Assembly (NCBI GenBank): GCA_036703315.1
Contig: DATNPH010000032.1
Span: 39,601 to 103,600, forward strand
DNA: 64,000 bases
Direction of reading: 5' to 3'
Source: DATNPH01 sp036703315
GTDB taxonomy: Bacteria > Cyanobacteriota > Cyanobacteriia > Cyanobacteriales > Coleofasciculaceae
The position numbers were made by a program, and so were the translations under genes. How positions within the stretch are numbered: position 1 is the stretch's first letter; each line of letters begins with the position of its first letter. This document shows, piece after piece, positions 25,393 through 34,976 of the stretch. The notes below the pieces were generated by a model. It did no database searches, was not told where the DNA came from, and worked only from the letters and a program-made list of their open reading frames with translations.

Positions 25393-27285
25393 GTGAGAAA
25401 ACGCAAAACTTTAAGTACTAAAGTAAATCAAGTTAGCGCTCAGTTATCTTACTTGCCACGGACTTTTAGCCTAGTTTGGAGCACTTGCCAAAACTGGACT
25501 TTTGCCTGGGTGATGCTGCTAGTCATCCAGGGCTTACTACCTGTCGCGACTGTTTACTTAACTCGGTTATTAGTGAATAGCCTCGTGGCAGTTGTCGGTA
25601 CTGGTACTTCGTGGAAGAGTATCCAAACAATCCTAGTGCCAGTTGCTTTGATGGTAAGCGTTTTGTTACTCACAGAGTTTCTGCGAAGTGTGATTGAATG
25701 GGTACGAACAGCTCAGTCAGAGCTTGTGCAAGACCATATCAGTAGTTTGGTTCATGAAAAATCAGTAGCTGTAGACTTAGCTTTTTACGAATCTTCAGAG
25801 TACTACGATCACCTAAACCGAGCACGTAGTGATGCTAGCGGTCGCTCCCTTGCCTTGCTAGAAAATAGTGGCAGTTTGCTGCAAAACAGTATCACTCTTC
25901 TGGCTATGGCAGCAATATTACTTCCCTACGGTGTCTGGTTGCCTGCCTTCCTGTTATTTAGTACGTTACCAGCCTTTTACGTAATACTTCGCCTCAATCG
26001 TCAGCATCATCAATGGTGGCAGCAAACAACCACAGATAGGCGGTGGCTCGATTACTACGAGTTGCTACTCACCAATAGTGCCGTTGCTGTTGAACTGCGA
26101 TTGTTTCATCTAGGTTCTTATTTCCAGTCGGCTTACCAACTGTTGCGCCAACGGTTACGAACCGAACACCTCAAGCTGGTCAAAGACCAAACTTTGGGTC
26201 GTCTTGCTGCTAGCGTTATTGCACTGGGCATGTCTGGGGTTGCCGTAGCGTGGATGGCTCGACAAGTTCTGCTAGGGATAATCACTCTCGGTGACTTAGC
26301 ACTTTTCTACCAAGCCTTTAATCAAGGGCAAAATCTTATGCGTTCCTTGCTGGGAAACTTGGGGGAAATCTATAAAAACAGCCTATTTATTGGTGACTTG
26401 TTTAAGTTCTTGCAGCTAGAACCCAAGATTGTTACTCCACCTGAGCCATTGCCTGTCCCATTAGCTTTAAAACAGGGTATTCGCTTTGAGAACGTTACTT
26501 TCCGCTACCCTGGAAGCGATCGCGCCGTTTTGGCAGAGTTTAATCTCACTATTCCAGCAGGGAAAATTGTCACCATTGTCGGTGATAACGGTGCTGGTAA
26601 GAGTACGCTAATCAAGCTTCTTTGCCGTTTTTACGATCCTGAGGCAGGGCGCATCGAACTAGACGGAATCGATCTTCGTGATTTTTCAGTAGAAGAACTC
26701 CGCAGCCTGATTACTGTCTTGTTTCAGTTTCCCATCCCCTACTACGTAACCGCTGCCCAGAATATTGCACTGGGAGATTTAAGCGCAACACCGAGCGTAG
26801 CGGAGATTGAAGCGGCGGCGCGGGGTGCCGGAGTCCACGAAACAATTGAACGCCTACCTCAAGGTTACGACACAATGCTAGGGAAATGGTTTCCCGGTGG
26901 CACCGAACTCAGTGGGGGACAATGGCAGCGTCTTGCCTTAGCCCGGTCATTTCTGCGACGGGCGCAAATCATTATTCTCGACGAACCAACCAGCGCGATG
27001 GACCCTTGGGCTGAGTTCGACTGGTTAGAACGATTTCGCACTCTGGCTAATGGTCGCACTGCCCTTGTGATCACTCACCGTTTCACCCTAGCGATGCGAG
27101 CTGACATCATTCACGTCATGCGTGACGGTCGCATTGTCGAATCAGGCAGTCACGATCAGCTACTGGCTCAAAACGGACTCTATGCCCAGTCGTGGACGGC
27201 ACAAATGCATGGTGACTCTAGCTTGCGCGATCGCGCGCAAAATAGCAATCCTCAGGAGGCTGAGGAGCATCCTGTTACACCTTGA
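25393..27285 (+). CDS. Lasso peptide ABC exporter (D)
   Basis: The 630-residue half-transporter has an N-terminal membrane domain with about six spans and a C-terminal nucleotide-binding domain. That domain shows Walker A GDNGAGKST (about residues 397-405), signature LSGGQWQRLALAR, Walker B IIILDEPTSAMD and the H-loop TALVITHR. No C39 peptidase domain is present, as expected where B2 removes the leader. It should export the mature lasso peptide and may give self-immunity. It starts at GTG 25393 (MRKRKTL) with a weak ribosome-binding site. The nucleotidyltransferase-family gene follows 18 bases downstream. Confidence 0.92.
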   Translation: MRKRKTLSTKVNQVSAQLSYLPRTFSLVWSTCQNWTFAWVMLLVIQGLLPVATVYLTRLLVNSLVAVVGTGTSWKSIQTILVPVALMVSVLLLTEFLRSVIEWVRTAQSELVQDHISSLVHEKSVAVDLAFYESSEYYDHLNRARSDASGRSLALLENSGSLLQNSITLLAMAAILLPYGVWLPAFLLFSTLPAFYVILRLNRQHHQWWQQTTTDRRWLDYYELLLTNSAVAVELRLFHLGSYFQSAYQLLRQRLRTEHLKLVKDQTLGRLAASVIALGMSGVAVAWMARQVLLGIITLGDLALFYQAFNQGQNLMRSLLGNLGEIYKNSLFIGDLFKFLQLEPKIVTPPEPLPVPLALKQGIRFENVTFRYPGSDRAVLAEFNLTIPAGKIVTIVGDNGAGKSTLIKLLCRFYDPEAGRIELDGIDLRDFSVEELRSLITVLFQFPIPYYVTAAQNIALGDLSATPSVAEIEAAARGAGVHETIERLPQGYDTMLGKWFPGGTELSGGQWQRLALARSFLRRAQIIILDEPTSAMDPWAEFDWLERFRTLANGRTALVITHRFTLAMRADIIHVMRDGRIVESGSHDQLLAQNGLYAQSWTAQMHGDSSLRDRAQNSNPQEAEEHPVTP

Positions 27286-27303
27286 CAGTCCAACAAGATA
27301 CTA

Positions 27304-28554
27304 ATGCTGCCGAGCAGTAGTCATAAAATGCGTACAACACTTTCCCCTACCCTAGCAACAGACATACGACCTGAAAATGAGCTACTGCTTTGCTGTGCCC
27401 GGACTCGCATGGACTCCAAAAGGGCTGACCAGCTTAGGAGTCTGCTCCAAAAAGACATCGATTGGACTTACCTGACGCAAATGGCACTTCGGCATGGAGT
27501 TATGCCACTGTTATACTTCAATCTCAACAGCACTTGCCCAAATGCTGTGCCTAAAACGACGCTGGAGCAGTATCGAGGCTATTTCCACGCCAACGCCCTA
27601 GACAACCTTTTCCTAACTAGCGAACTGCTTAAACTTCTGAATCTGTTCAAAGACCACGGAATCTCCGCTATCCCCTTCAAAGGGCCAGTCCTCACTGCTT
27701 CAATCTACGGTAACCTTACACTTCGGCAGTTCTGCGACTTAGATATCCTGGTTCACAAGCAGGACTTCTTCAAAAGCAGGGAACTGCTCATCACTCAGGG
27801 ATACCGACCATGGCTTGAACTTGACTGGCAGGAGGGTTTTGTAGATGGTAATAGCAGGGTTTACGTAGATCTTCATCAGGGAATCACACCCTGGTACTTC
27901 CCTTTCCGACTCGATTTTCAAGGCTTGTGGCAGCGCCTTGAGTCCGTATCCATTGCTGACACAACAGTAGTGAACTTCTTGCCAGAGGATTTGCTGATAA
28001 TCCTCTGCGTGCAGATGTCTAGAGACTTTTGTGACAATCGAACACAACTGAATAAGGTTTGTGACATTGCGGAATTAATCCAAGTCCGGCACACAATGGA
28101 TTGGAAACTTGTATTGCAGCACGCTCACAAGCTGGGCAGTACACGGATGCTTTTCCTCGGTCTTTCCTTAGCCAGCGAGCTATTAGGGGCAGCTTTGCCG
28201 GAGGAAGTTTTACTTAAGATACAAGCTGATTCAGTGGTAAGGTTGTTTGCTGTAGAGGTGTGCGATCGCCTTTTCCAAGAGGCTGATATCGCGCTAGATA
28301 GTTCTGAAAGTCCTCTTAGGCAGTTAGCTAAAAATGCTGTCTTTTATTTCAGGCTGAGGGAACGCCTGCAAGAGAGACTTCCTTTTGTCTTATACATTTT
28401 GCACTTAGCTGTGATTCCAAACGAGAAGGACCGGGCATTTCTTCCTTTACCAGCGTTTCTTTCTGCTTTTTATTATCTGCTCAAGCCAATTCGGCTAGTT
28501 AAGATATATGGGCTGAAGCTATTGCAAAACTTTCTGGAACGTTTTGTGCCATAA
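27304..28554 (+). CDS. Nucleotidyltransferase-family protein of the lasso cluster
   Basis: The 416-residue protein matches the uncharacterised nucleotidyltransferase family (PF14907-type): IPFKGPVLTASIYGNLTLRQFCDLDILV carries the conserved Lys-Gly and Asp-x-Asp, followed by a helical region (LLIILCVQMSRDFCDNRTQLNKVCDIAELIQV). Genes of this family often accompany HPr-kinase-like genes in lasso and related RiPP clusters, where they are suspected to modify the phosphate group. It follows the exporter closely and ends the cluster. Gap 28555-28828 after it holds only HIP1-type octamers. The biochemical role here is inference. Confidence 0.8.
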   Translation: MLPSSSHKMRTTLSPTLATDIRPENELLLCCARTRMDSKRADQLRSLLQKDIDWTYLTQMALRHGVMPLLYFNLNSTCPNAVPKTTLEQYRGYFHANALDNLFLTSELLKLLNLFKDHGISAIPFKGPVLTASIYGNLTLRQFCDLDILVHKQDFFKSRELLITQGYRPWLELDWQEGFVDGNSRVYVDLHQGITPWYFPFRLDFQGLWQRLESVSIADTTVVNFLPEDLLIILCVQMSRDFCDNRTQLNKVCDIAELIQVRHTMDWKLVLQHAHKLGSTRMLFLGLSLASELLGAALPEEVLLKIQADSVVRLFAVEVCDRLFQEADIALDSSESPLRQLAKNAVFYFRLRERLQERLPFVLYILHLAVIPNEKDRAFLPLPAFLSAFYYLLKPIRLVKIYGLKLLQNFLERFVP

Positions 28555-28828
28555 GACTATTGGTGCTGAGCTAAGTTAAAAAATCAGCGGAGCTTTCGCA
28601 ATAGGCTTGTCGTTACCAGGAATTAGCCTTATGACTGGTCACTATTTGGTGAGTTGAATTAGGCGATCGCTTGGTATTTATCCTGAAATGAGCAAATAGG
28701 TCTGAATAAAATGAAAGAGTTAGGCGATCGCTAGATTGGAGGCAAACCGAGACTTTAGCAGCGGTAGCCTGAATGTTAAAAGTGCATCGTCAGTTTTCGC
28801 AATTCTGGGCAATCTTTTACTTCACAAG

Positions 28829-29662
28829 ATGCACACTAAAGAACTGATTATTGAAGCCGGTCGTAGCGAAAGCCAGTATTGGAAAGACCTCTGGCGCTAC
28901 CGAGAGTTGTTCTATTTCCTGGCTTGGCGCGATATTTTGGTGCGTTACAAGCAGACAGCGATCGGTATGGCTTGGGCGTTGATTCGACCGTTTCTCACGA
29001 TGGTTGTCTTCTCAGTGGTGTTTGGCGCATTGGCGAAGTTGCCGTCTGAGGGTGCGCCTTATCCAATTCTAGTGTTTGCAGCAATGCTTCCCTGGCAGTT
29101 TTTTGCCAATGCGCTGTCTGAATGTAGTAATAGCTTGATTGGCAATGCGAATTTGATTTCCAAAGTTTACTTTCCCCGCTTGATTGTGCCTGCTAGTGCC
29201 GTGATTGTCAGCTTTGTGGATTTTCTCGTTTCTGGGATAATTTTGCTGGGGCTAATGGCTTGGTACAACTTTGTACCCAGTTGGCGCATTTTAACACTAC
29301 CACTATTTATTGGTATTGCATTTGCTGCCTCAATTGGGGCAGGGTTGTGGTTGGCGGCACTGAATGTGAAATATCGAGATTTTCGCTATATTGTGCCGTT
29401 TCTTGTGCAGTTTGGTTTGTATATTTCGCCTGTTGGGTTTAGTAGCAGCATCGTGTTTGAGCGGTTTCCACAGTGGGGTTGGCTCTATTCTTTAAATCCT
29501 ATGGTGGGGGTAATTGATGGCTTCCGCTGGGCGATTTTAGGTGGAGAATCTAACCTGTACTTGCCTGGGTTTACGCTGTCTTTGGGATTGGTGGCACTTT
29601 TATTTGTCACTGGCGTCTGGTACTTCCGCAAGGTGGAACGCACCTTTGCAGACGTGATTTAG
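28829..29662 (+). CDS. ABC-2 polysaccharide export permease (Wzm-like)
   Basis: The protein is about 277 residues with the ABC-2 pattern: cytoplasmic ELIIEAGRSESQYWKDLWRYRELFYFLAWRDILVRYKQTAIG, then about six spans, with SLNPMVGVIDGFRWA in the last third and a FRKVERTFADVI tail. It should form the channel for an undecaprenyl-linked polysaccharide with the ATPase at 29792. Start ATG 28829 (MHTKELI) fits family length; a frame from TTG 28736 adds 31 residues with no family resemblance. It is the first gene of the large plus-strand glycan locus. Confidence 0.9.
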   Translation: MHTKELIIEAGRSESQYWKDLWRYRELFYFLAWRDILVRYKQTAIGMAWALIRPFLTMVVFSVVFGALAKLPSEGAPYPILVFAAMLPWQFFANALSECSNSLIGNANLISKVYFPRLIVPASAVIVSFVDFLVSGIILLGLMAWYNFVPSWRILTLPLFIGIAFAASIGAGLWLAALNVKYRDFRYIVPFLVQFGLYISPVGFSSSIVFERFPQWGWLYSLNPMVGVIDGFRWAILGGESNLYLPGFTLSLGLVALLFVTGVWYFRKVERTFADVI

Positions 29663-29791
29663 AATTTATTCGGAAAATTCTTGTCTAGTAAGGGTGAGCA
29701 AGGCGTTGGTGCTGGTGCAGAATCTGTGAATGGTTTTGTCCTGATGGATTAGTAGAAGCGCTGTGTTTTTAGATGGTAACGATACTCAAGT

Positions 29792-31057
29792 ATGTCTGAT
29801 ACAGTCATTCGGGTCGAGAACCTGGGGAAAAAATACATTATTGGTCACCAGAAGCAGGAGCGTTATACCGCGCTGCGGGATGTGATTGCTCATGGGGCTA
29901 AGTCTTTAGGGGGCAAGGTGCTGAAGCCTTTTGGCAAAAAGATGGCTGACCCTGCTGTTGAAGACTTTTGGGCACTGAAGGATGTGTCGTTTGAGATCGA
30001 GCAAGGCGATCGCGTTGGCATTATTGGTCGCAATGGTGCAGGTAAATCAACTCTATTAAAGATTTTGAGCCGCATTACCGAGCCTACCTGTGGACGTATT
30101 TCTATCAAGGGGCGAGTAGCGAGTTTATTGGAAGTAGGAACTGGCTTTCACCCAGAGTTAACCGGCCGGGAAAACATCTTTCTCAATGGTGCCATCTTGG
30201 GGATGAGCAAGGTTGAGATTAAAAAGAAGTTTGATGAGATTGTTGCTTTTGCTGAGGTAGAGAAGTTTTTAGATACACCCGTTAAGCGGTACTCTTCAGG
30301 GATGTACGTGCGCTTGGCGTTTGCGGTAGCAGCTCATTTGGAGCCGGAGATTTTGATTGTAGATGAAGTGCTGGCGGTTGGAGATACTGCGTTTCAGAAA
30401 AAGTGTTTGGGGAAGATGGAGGAGGTAGGAAAAGAAGGGCGAACTGTAATATTTGTCAGTCACACCATGTCCACAATCACGAGCTTATGTCAACGGGCTA
30501 TTTGGTTGATTCAGGGCCATGTGGAGATGGAAGGTAATGCGGAACAGATAACTGCTAAGTATTTACTGCACGGGTCTGAAACGTCTGGAGAAGTGGTTTT
30601 CGATTCTACTAATTCAGATGAGAGATTTTGCTTTAAGCGTTTATCTCTACTCAATTCTCAAGACTATATAACCTCTATGTTTGATACCAGAGAGGCGATC
30701 ACAATTATTCTTGAGTATCAGGCACATCAAACCATTAAAAACTTGGAAGTATCATTGCGAGTCTATAATTCTGCTGGAACTCCTATTTTTACTACTAATA
30801 GATCATCCTCTAGTGTGGCATTTGAAGTGCCAGCAGGTCATCATGCTTCCCAAATTAGGATTCCTCCTCTATTTCTTGCGCCCGGTTCTTACACTATTGA
30901 TGTTGCATCCCACATTCCCAATGTTGAAGTGTTAACTCATCATAGTTCCATATTAAGTTTTCAGATTGAAGAGACAGGTAGTGATATGGCCTTGTATAAA
31001 GGGCAGGGTCATGGAGTTGTTCTTCTCAATCTTCCTTGGAGAGAGATAGTTAAGTAA
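29792..31057 (+). CDS. ABC polysaccharide export ATPase with C-terminal Wzt domain
   Basis: The N-terminal 245 residues are an export ATPase: Walker A GRNGAGKST near residue 80, signature RYSSGMYVRLAFA near 167, Walker B ILIVDEVLAVGD and switch VSHTM. The C-terminal part from about residue 255 is a beta-sandwich (RFCFKRLSLLNSQ, ITIILEYQAHQ, IPPLFLAPGSYTIDVA), the Wzt-type carbohydrate-binding domain that recognises the finished glycan terminus in O-antigen export. It pairs with the permease 129 bases upstream. Presence of the C-domain implies export of a chain with a specific capping group. Confidence 0.92.
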   Translation: MSDTVIRVENLGKKYIIGHQKQERYTALRDVIAHGAKSLGGKVLKPFGKKMADPAVEDFWALKDVSFEIEQGDRVGIIGRNGAGKSTLLKILSRITEPTCGRISIKGRVASLLEVGTGFHPELTGRENIFLNGAILGMSKVEIKKKFDEIVAFAEVEKFLDTPVKRYSSGMYVRLAFAVAAHLEPEILIVDEVLAVGDTAFQKKCLGKMEEVGKEGRTVIFVSHTMSTITSLCQRAIWLIQGHVEMEGNAEQITAKYLLHGSETSGEVVFDSTNSDERFCFKRLSLLNSQDYITSMFDTREAITIILEYQAHQTIKNLEVSLRVYNSAGTPIFTTNRSSSSVAFEVPAGHHASQIRIPPLFLAPGSYTIDVASHIPNVEVLTHHSSILSFQIEETGSDMALYKGQGHGVVLLNLPWREIVK

Positions 31058-31066
31058 ATACTGAAA

Positions 31067-31666
31067 ATGAAGACTATAAATTGCCTAGCTAAGCTCTTGC
31101 ATAAGATTGCAAATAAGTTAGAAAATGTATTTTGTTCACAAAATGAGCTTCCTTCCAATGTAAAAATTGATGTATCTTCAGAGGTAAATATTTCAAAATT
31201 ATTATTAAAAAATGGATGCTCTATAACTGTAGAAGAACAGACTAAGGTACCAGCCTCTCTAATATTCGATAGAGAAAATTCTTATATATTAATTGGTAAA
31301 CGTTCATTTATAGATGGGTCTATCATTGCCGCTAAAAGTATAGAAATTGGTAATGATGTAATGATTTCTTGGGGAGTTACAATCGTCGATCATAATTCTC
31401 ACTCCATATCCTTTTCAAAGCGATCAGAAGATGTAGTTAATTGGCGAATCGGTAAAAAGGATTGGACTCACGTTAAAATTGCACCTGTCAAAATTTGTAA
31501 TAAAGTGTGGATTGGTTTCAATTCAATTATTCTCAAAGGAGTCACGATTGGAGAGGGTGCAATAGTTGGAGCAGGTTCAGTTGTGACTAAAGATGTTTCG
31601 GCATGGACTATTGTCGCTGGCAACCCAGCTCGTGTAATTCGGGAGATTCCAGAAAATGAACGCTAA
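31067..31666 (+). CDS. Hexapeptide-repeat acyltransferase
   Basis: The 199-residue protein has a C-terminal left-handed beta-helix with VTIVDHNSHS (active-site His) and VKICNKVWIGFNSIILKGVTIGEGAIVGAGSVVTKDV, ending in IVAGNPARVIREIP. It is most like WbbJ/maltose acetyltransferase-type sugar O-acetyltransferases and should acetylate a glycan residue. The gene is distinctly AT-rich compared with its neighbours, as is common for acquired glycan genes. It begins 9 bases after the ATPase and overlaps the next gene by 11 bases. Confidence 0.88.
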   Translation: MKTINCLAKLLHKIANKLENVFCSQNELPSNVKIDVSSEVNISKLLLKNGCSITVEEQTKVPASLIFDRENSYILIGKRSFIDGSIIAAKSIEIGNDVMISWGVTIVDHNSHSISFSKRSEDVVNWRIGKKDWTHVKIAPVKICNKVWIGFNSIILKGVTIGEGAIVGAGSVVTKDVSAWTIVAGNPARVIREIPENER

Positions 31667-32501
31667 GCTGCTGACATGGGAAGAGGCTGTGCAATGGTTA
31701 AGAGAGCAGCCTGACAAGCAAGAACTTGTACGTTATTGCTATTATGATGACCCATTAGAGTTAGCTGCTGAGCGGTTCAGCAATAGTGAAGAATGGCTAG
31801 CTCTAAAAGAACTCTTGGGAAAGCATATCCCAGGAAAAGTACTAGATTTGGGGGCGGGTAGAGGGATTTCAAGCTATGCCTTCGCTAAAGCCGGATGCTC
31901 AGTAACTGCCTTGGAACCCGATCCGAGTCGGCTTGTTGGCGCTAAAGCAATCCAGTCTTTAGCCGATAGCACTCAGCTACCGATTGAAATTATTCAAGAA
32001 TACGGTGAAACCTTACCGTTTCAAGACAATACTTTTGATATTGTCTATGGACGAGCCGTACTACATCATGCCCGTGACTTAACTCAGCTTTGCAAGGAAG
32101 CAGCACGAGTATTAAAACCAGGCGGAGTCTTCATCGGCACTCGCGAACACGTTATTTCTCAAAAAGAAGATTTACAACTGTTTTTCGAGTCTCATGCCTT
32201 GCATTCTCTCTATGGTGGAGAAAATGCTTACTTACTACAAGAGTATACAGATGCAATTCAAGCATCGGGCTTAAAGCTGAAAAAAGTTCTTGGTCCTCTA
32301 GAGAGTGCAATTAATTATGCACCCATGACTCAAGGAGAATTTCAGGCTAACGTCAAATTTTGGTTGGCTCAGCGCACTGGTGAAAAAATAGCTAGCTGTC
32401 TGGCTTCCACCAGAGCTATCCAGCAGTTTTATGGTTGGTATGCCTCTCAAAAGTCGAATAGTCCTGGTCGCCATTATTCATTTATCGCTGTCAAAAAATA
32501 A
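31656..32501 (+). CDS. Class I SAM-dependent methyltransferase
   Basis: The 281-residue protein has the motif I VLDLGAGRGISSYAFAKAGC, acidic VTALEPDPSR, motif DIVYGRAVLHHARDLTQL and VLKPGGVFIGTREH. It lies inside the glycan locus and overlaps the acetyltransferase gene, so it probably methylates a sugar or a lipid-linked intermediate. The acceptor is unknown. Confidence 0.88.
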   Translation: MNAKLLTWEEAVQWLREQPDKQELVRYCYYDDPLELAAERFSNSEEWLALKELLGKHIPGKVLDLGAGRGISSYAFAKAGCSVTALEPDPSRLVGAKAIQSLADSTQLPIEIIQEYGETLPFQDNTFDIVYGRAVLHHARDLTQLCKEAARVLKPGGVFIGTREHVISQKEDLQLFFESHALHSLYGGENAYLLQEYTDAIQASGLKLKKVLGPLESAINYAPMTQGEFQANVKFWLAQRTGEKIASCLASTRAIQQFYGWYASQKSNSPGRHYSFIAVKK

Positions 32502-32618
32502 CTTAAAACTTTTGAACTTTAAGTAATTATCCAAATGGACGGCTACTTTTCCCTGATAGGCTAGCAGCCGCTTTGTAGGAGTAAATAATACATCTGAAAA
32601 CGAGATTCAACACAGCTT

Positions 32619-33554
32619 GTGGCTACTCAATCCAAGTCCATTTTAGTAACAGGTGTTGCAGGCTTTATTGGTCGCTACGTTGCGCGTCATTTCTCAGAGC
32701 AAGGCTGGTCTGTCCTTGGTATTGACAACTCTCCTCCTGAGAATGCACCCCTAGCTAACCTGTCAGCCTATCACCGCCTCCAACTGCCAAATGCAGCACT
32801 GAATCACTTGCTGCAAGAACACACTCCTGAAGTTTGCATCCATTGTGCCGGTCGCGCCTCAGTTGGTTTATCGCTCACTGACCCAGCCGCAGACTTTTAT
32901 GCTAGTCCAATCCTGACTTTTGAGATACTGAATGCTCTACGTCTGAATGCCCCTAGCTGCCGCTTCATTTTTCTATCGAGTGCGGCAGTTTACGGCAACC
33001 TAGAGTCATTGCCAGTGAGCGAAACTCAGTTACCCACTCCCCTCTCCCCCTACGGCTTCCACAAATGGCAGTGCGAGCAGTTATGTCTAGAGTTTGCCAA
33101 AGTGTATGGCTTGCCGACTGCCAGCTTACGAATTTTCTCCGCCTATGGTCCCGGTTTACGTCGTCAAGTGCTGTGGGATATCTGCCAGAAGGTGATTACC
33201 CAAAACTCCCTCATCTTACAAGGAACTGGCAAAGAGAGTCGAGACTTTATCCACGCTCTCGATATTGCCAAAGCTTTGAGTGTGGTGGCAACTTCCGCCC
33301 CAATGCAAGGTGAAGTTTACAACCTTGGCAGTGGTCGAGAAGTTGCGATCGCCCAGTTAGCCAATATGATTCTGGAGGCATTAGACGCCGACTGCTCTCT
33401 TCAGTTTGATGGCGTTGTTCCTGCGGGTAATCCTCTCAACTGGCAGGCGGATATCTCGAAATTAGAGACTCTAGGATTTACTCCTTCCGTCCCCTTAGAA
33501 CGGGGCGTCAAAACCTTTGCAAACTGGTGTCGTGCTGAGTTAGTTGGTGTATGA
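32619..33554 (+). CDS. NAD-dependent epimerase/dehydratase (SDR family)
   Basis: The 311-residue extended SDR has a Rossmann VTGVAGFIGRYVARHF, SSAAVYGN with the catalytic Ser, and the YGFHK (Tyr-x3-Lys) catalytic pair near residue 145-149, plus RDFIHALDIAKAL. It likely epimerises, dehydrates or reduces a nucleotide sugar for the glycan. It starts at GTG 32619 (MATQSKSILV). The stop overlaps the next gene by 4 bases (ATGA). Confidence 0.88.
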   Translation: MATQSKSILVTGVAGFIGRYVARHFSEQGWSVLGIDNSPPENAPLANLSAYHRLQLPNAALNHLLQEHTPEVCIHCAGRASVGLSLTDPAADFYASPILTFEILNALRLNAPSCRFIFLSSAAVYGNLESLPVSETQLPTPLSPYGFHKWQCEQLCLEFAKVYGLPTASLRIFSAYGPGLRRQVLWDICQKVITQNSLILQGTGKESRDFIHALDIAKALSVVATSAPMQGEVYNLGSGREVAIAQLANMILEALDADCSLQFDGVVPAGNPLNWQADISKLETLGFTPSVPLERGVKTFANWCRAELVGV

Positions 33555-34741
33555 CAAAACCCCTGCGTATTGGTCTAATCATGCAAGGCGATCGCAACTG
33601 GATCGGCGGCACACAATATATCAAAAATATCATCTTGGCTCTAGGTAGTCTTCCCGAAGAAGTTCGCTCCACGTTTGAACTGTGTTTGATTACTAGCAAA
33701 TCACTTGATTCAAGTCTGTACAGTGAAATTGTTCCGTACCTCAAGGATATTTATGACCTAGAAGTCGATCTAGAGCCTCTAACGCTATCAAATCGTCTTC
33801 GCTGGAAGCTAATAGAAACATTATTGAAGCAAGACAATCCTCGATTCGATGCTTTGATAGAGAAAAATAATATTGATTTTCTTTATCCCTCCTTCTCTCA
33901 ATGCGGAAGTCCTAAATCCTATCGCTCAGCCGCGTGGATCGCCGATTTCCAGCATAAATATTTACCTCAATTTTTTACTGAATCAGAGCTTCGATGGAGA
34001 GACAGCTCATATGAACTCACTGCTCGTCACGCATCTAGTGTTGTAGTGAGTAGTAAGACAGCTAAGGCAGACTTCCAGAAATTTTTCCCAAAAGCAGCGC
34101 ATAAGTCAAAAGTTCTATCCTTTAAGAGCTATCCGCCATCTGAATGGTATGAAACCGATGCACAGCAGATACAGAAAGAGTATTCTCTACCTGACCGCTT
34201 CTTTTTAGTCAGTAATCAGTTCTGGAAACACAAAAATCATCTTGTTATCTTTAAAGCTCTAAAACTATTACAGGAGAAATCAATTTATCCCACCGTGATC
34301 TGCACCGGTCATCTGTATGATCGACGCCAACCCGACTACATCGATATAGTTCTGCAAACCCTTCACCAGTTAGATATCGCTAAGCAGGTGTATCTACTGG
34401 GACTAATTCCACGCCTTTCTCAAATTCAGCTGATGCGACGTTCACTTGCAGTGATTCAACCCTCACTATTCGAGGGATGGAGTACCGTTGTTGAGGATGC
34501 CAGATGTTTAGGAAAGCCGATTATTGTTTCAGATATACCCGTTCATCTGGAGCAAAATCCTCCGCATAGTCTTTTGTTTGAGCGTAACTCTCCTGAGAGC
34601 TTGGCATCCCTTTTAGCAGATTGGTGGGAGCATCTGTCACCTGGGCCTGATCCAGAGCAGGAGGCTATTGCTAAAACAAATAACCTTAGTGAAGTGCAAG
34701 CCTTCGGTTATCGTTTCCTTGAGATTGCCAAAGGTAGCTGA
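33551..34741 (+). CDS. Glycosyltransferase, GT4 family
   Basis: This is a 396-residue GT-B protein. The C-terminal nucleotide-sugar domain shows FFLVSNQFWKHKNHLVIFKAL, a glycine-rich YLLGLIPRLSQIQLMRRSLAVIQPSLFEGWSTVVEDARCLGKPIIVSDIPVHLEQ (E-x7-E-like motif). The N-terminus has IGGTQYIKNIILAL. It transfers an unknown sugar in the glycan pathway. It is coupled to the epimerase by an ATGA overlap. The 34742-34976 gap after it shows no feature. Confidence 0.87.
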   Translation: MTKPLRIGLIMQGDRNWIGGTQYIKNIILALGSLPEEVRSTFELCLITSKSLDSSLYSEIVPYLKDIYDLEVDLEPLTLSNRLRWKLIETLLKQDNPRFDALIEKNNIDFLYPSFSQCGSPKSYRSAAWIADFQHKYLPQFFTESELRWRDSSYELTARHASSVVVSSKTAKADFQKFFPKAAHKSKVLSFKSYPPSEWYETDAQQIQKEYSLPDRFFLVSNQFWKHKNHLVIFKALKLLQEKSIYPTVICTGHLYDRRQPDYIDIVLQTLHQLDIAKQVYLLGLIPRLSQIQLMRRSLAVIQPSLFEGWSTVVEDARCLGKPIIVSDIPVHLEQNPPHSLLFERNSPESLASLLADWWEHLSPGPDPEQEAIAKTNNLSEVQAFGYRFLEIAKGS

Positions 34742-34976
34742 ACAGTTTGCTGATTAGCTGCTTCAAGATGGTGATTTATCCTGATTCAGTTAATAGGGAT
34801 TGTATGAAGTAGCAGAGTTGAGCACTTGATCTGAAGGAATATTCTCTCAAATCATAAGCTCAGAAACCTATTGAATTACGTGTTGCAAGTTGCCAATGCA
34901 GTAAAACTTAAAGATGTAAATGGCTACCTGCCAAACTACAAGCTAATCGATAAATTTAGCCTGATCCTCATCAAAA

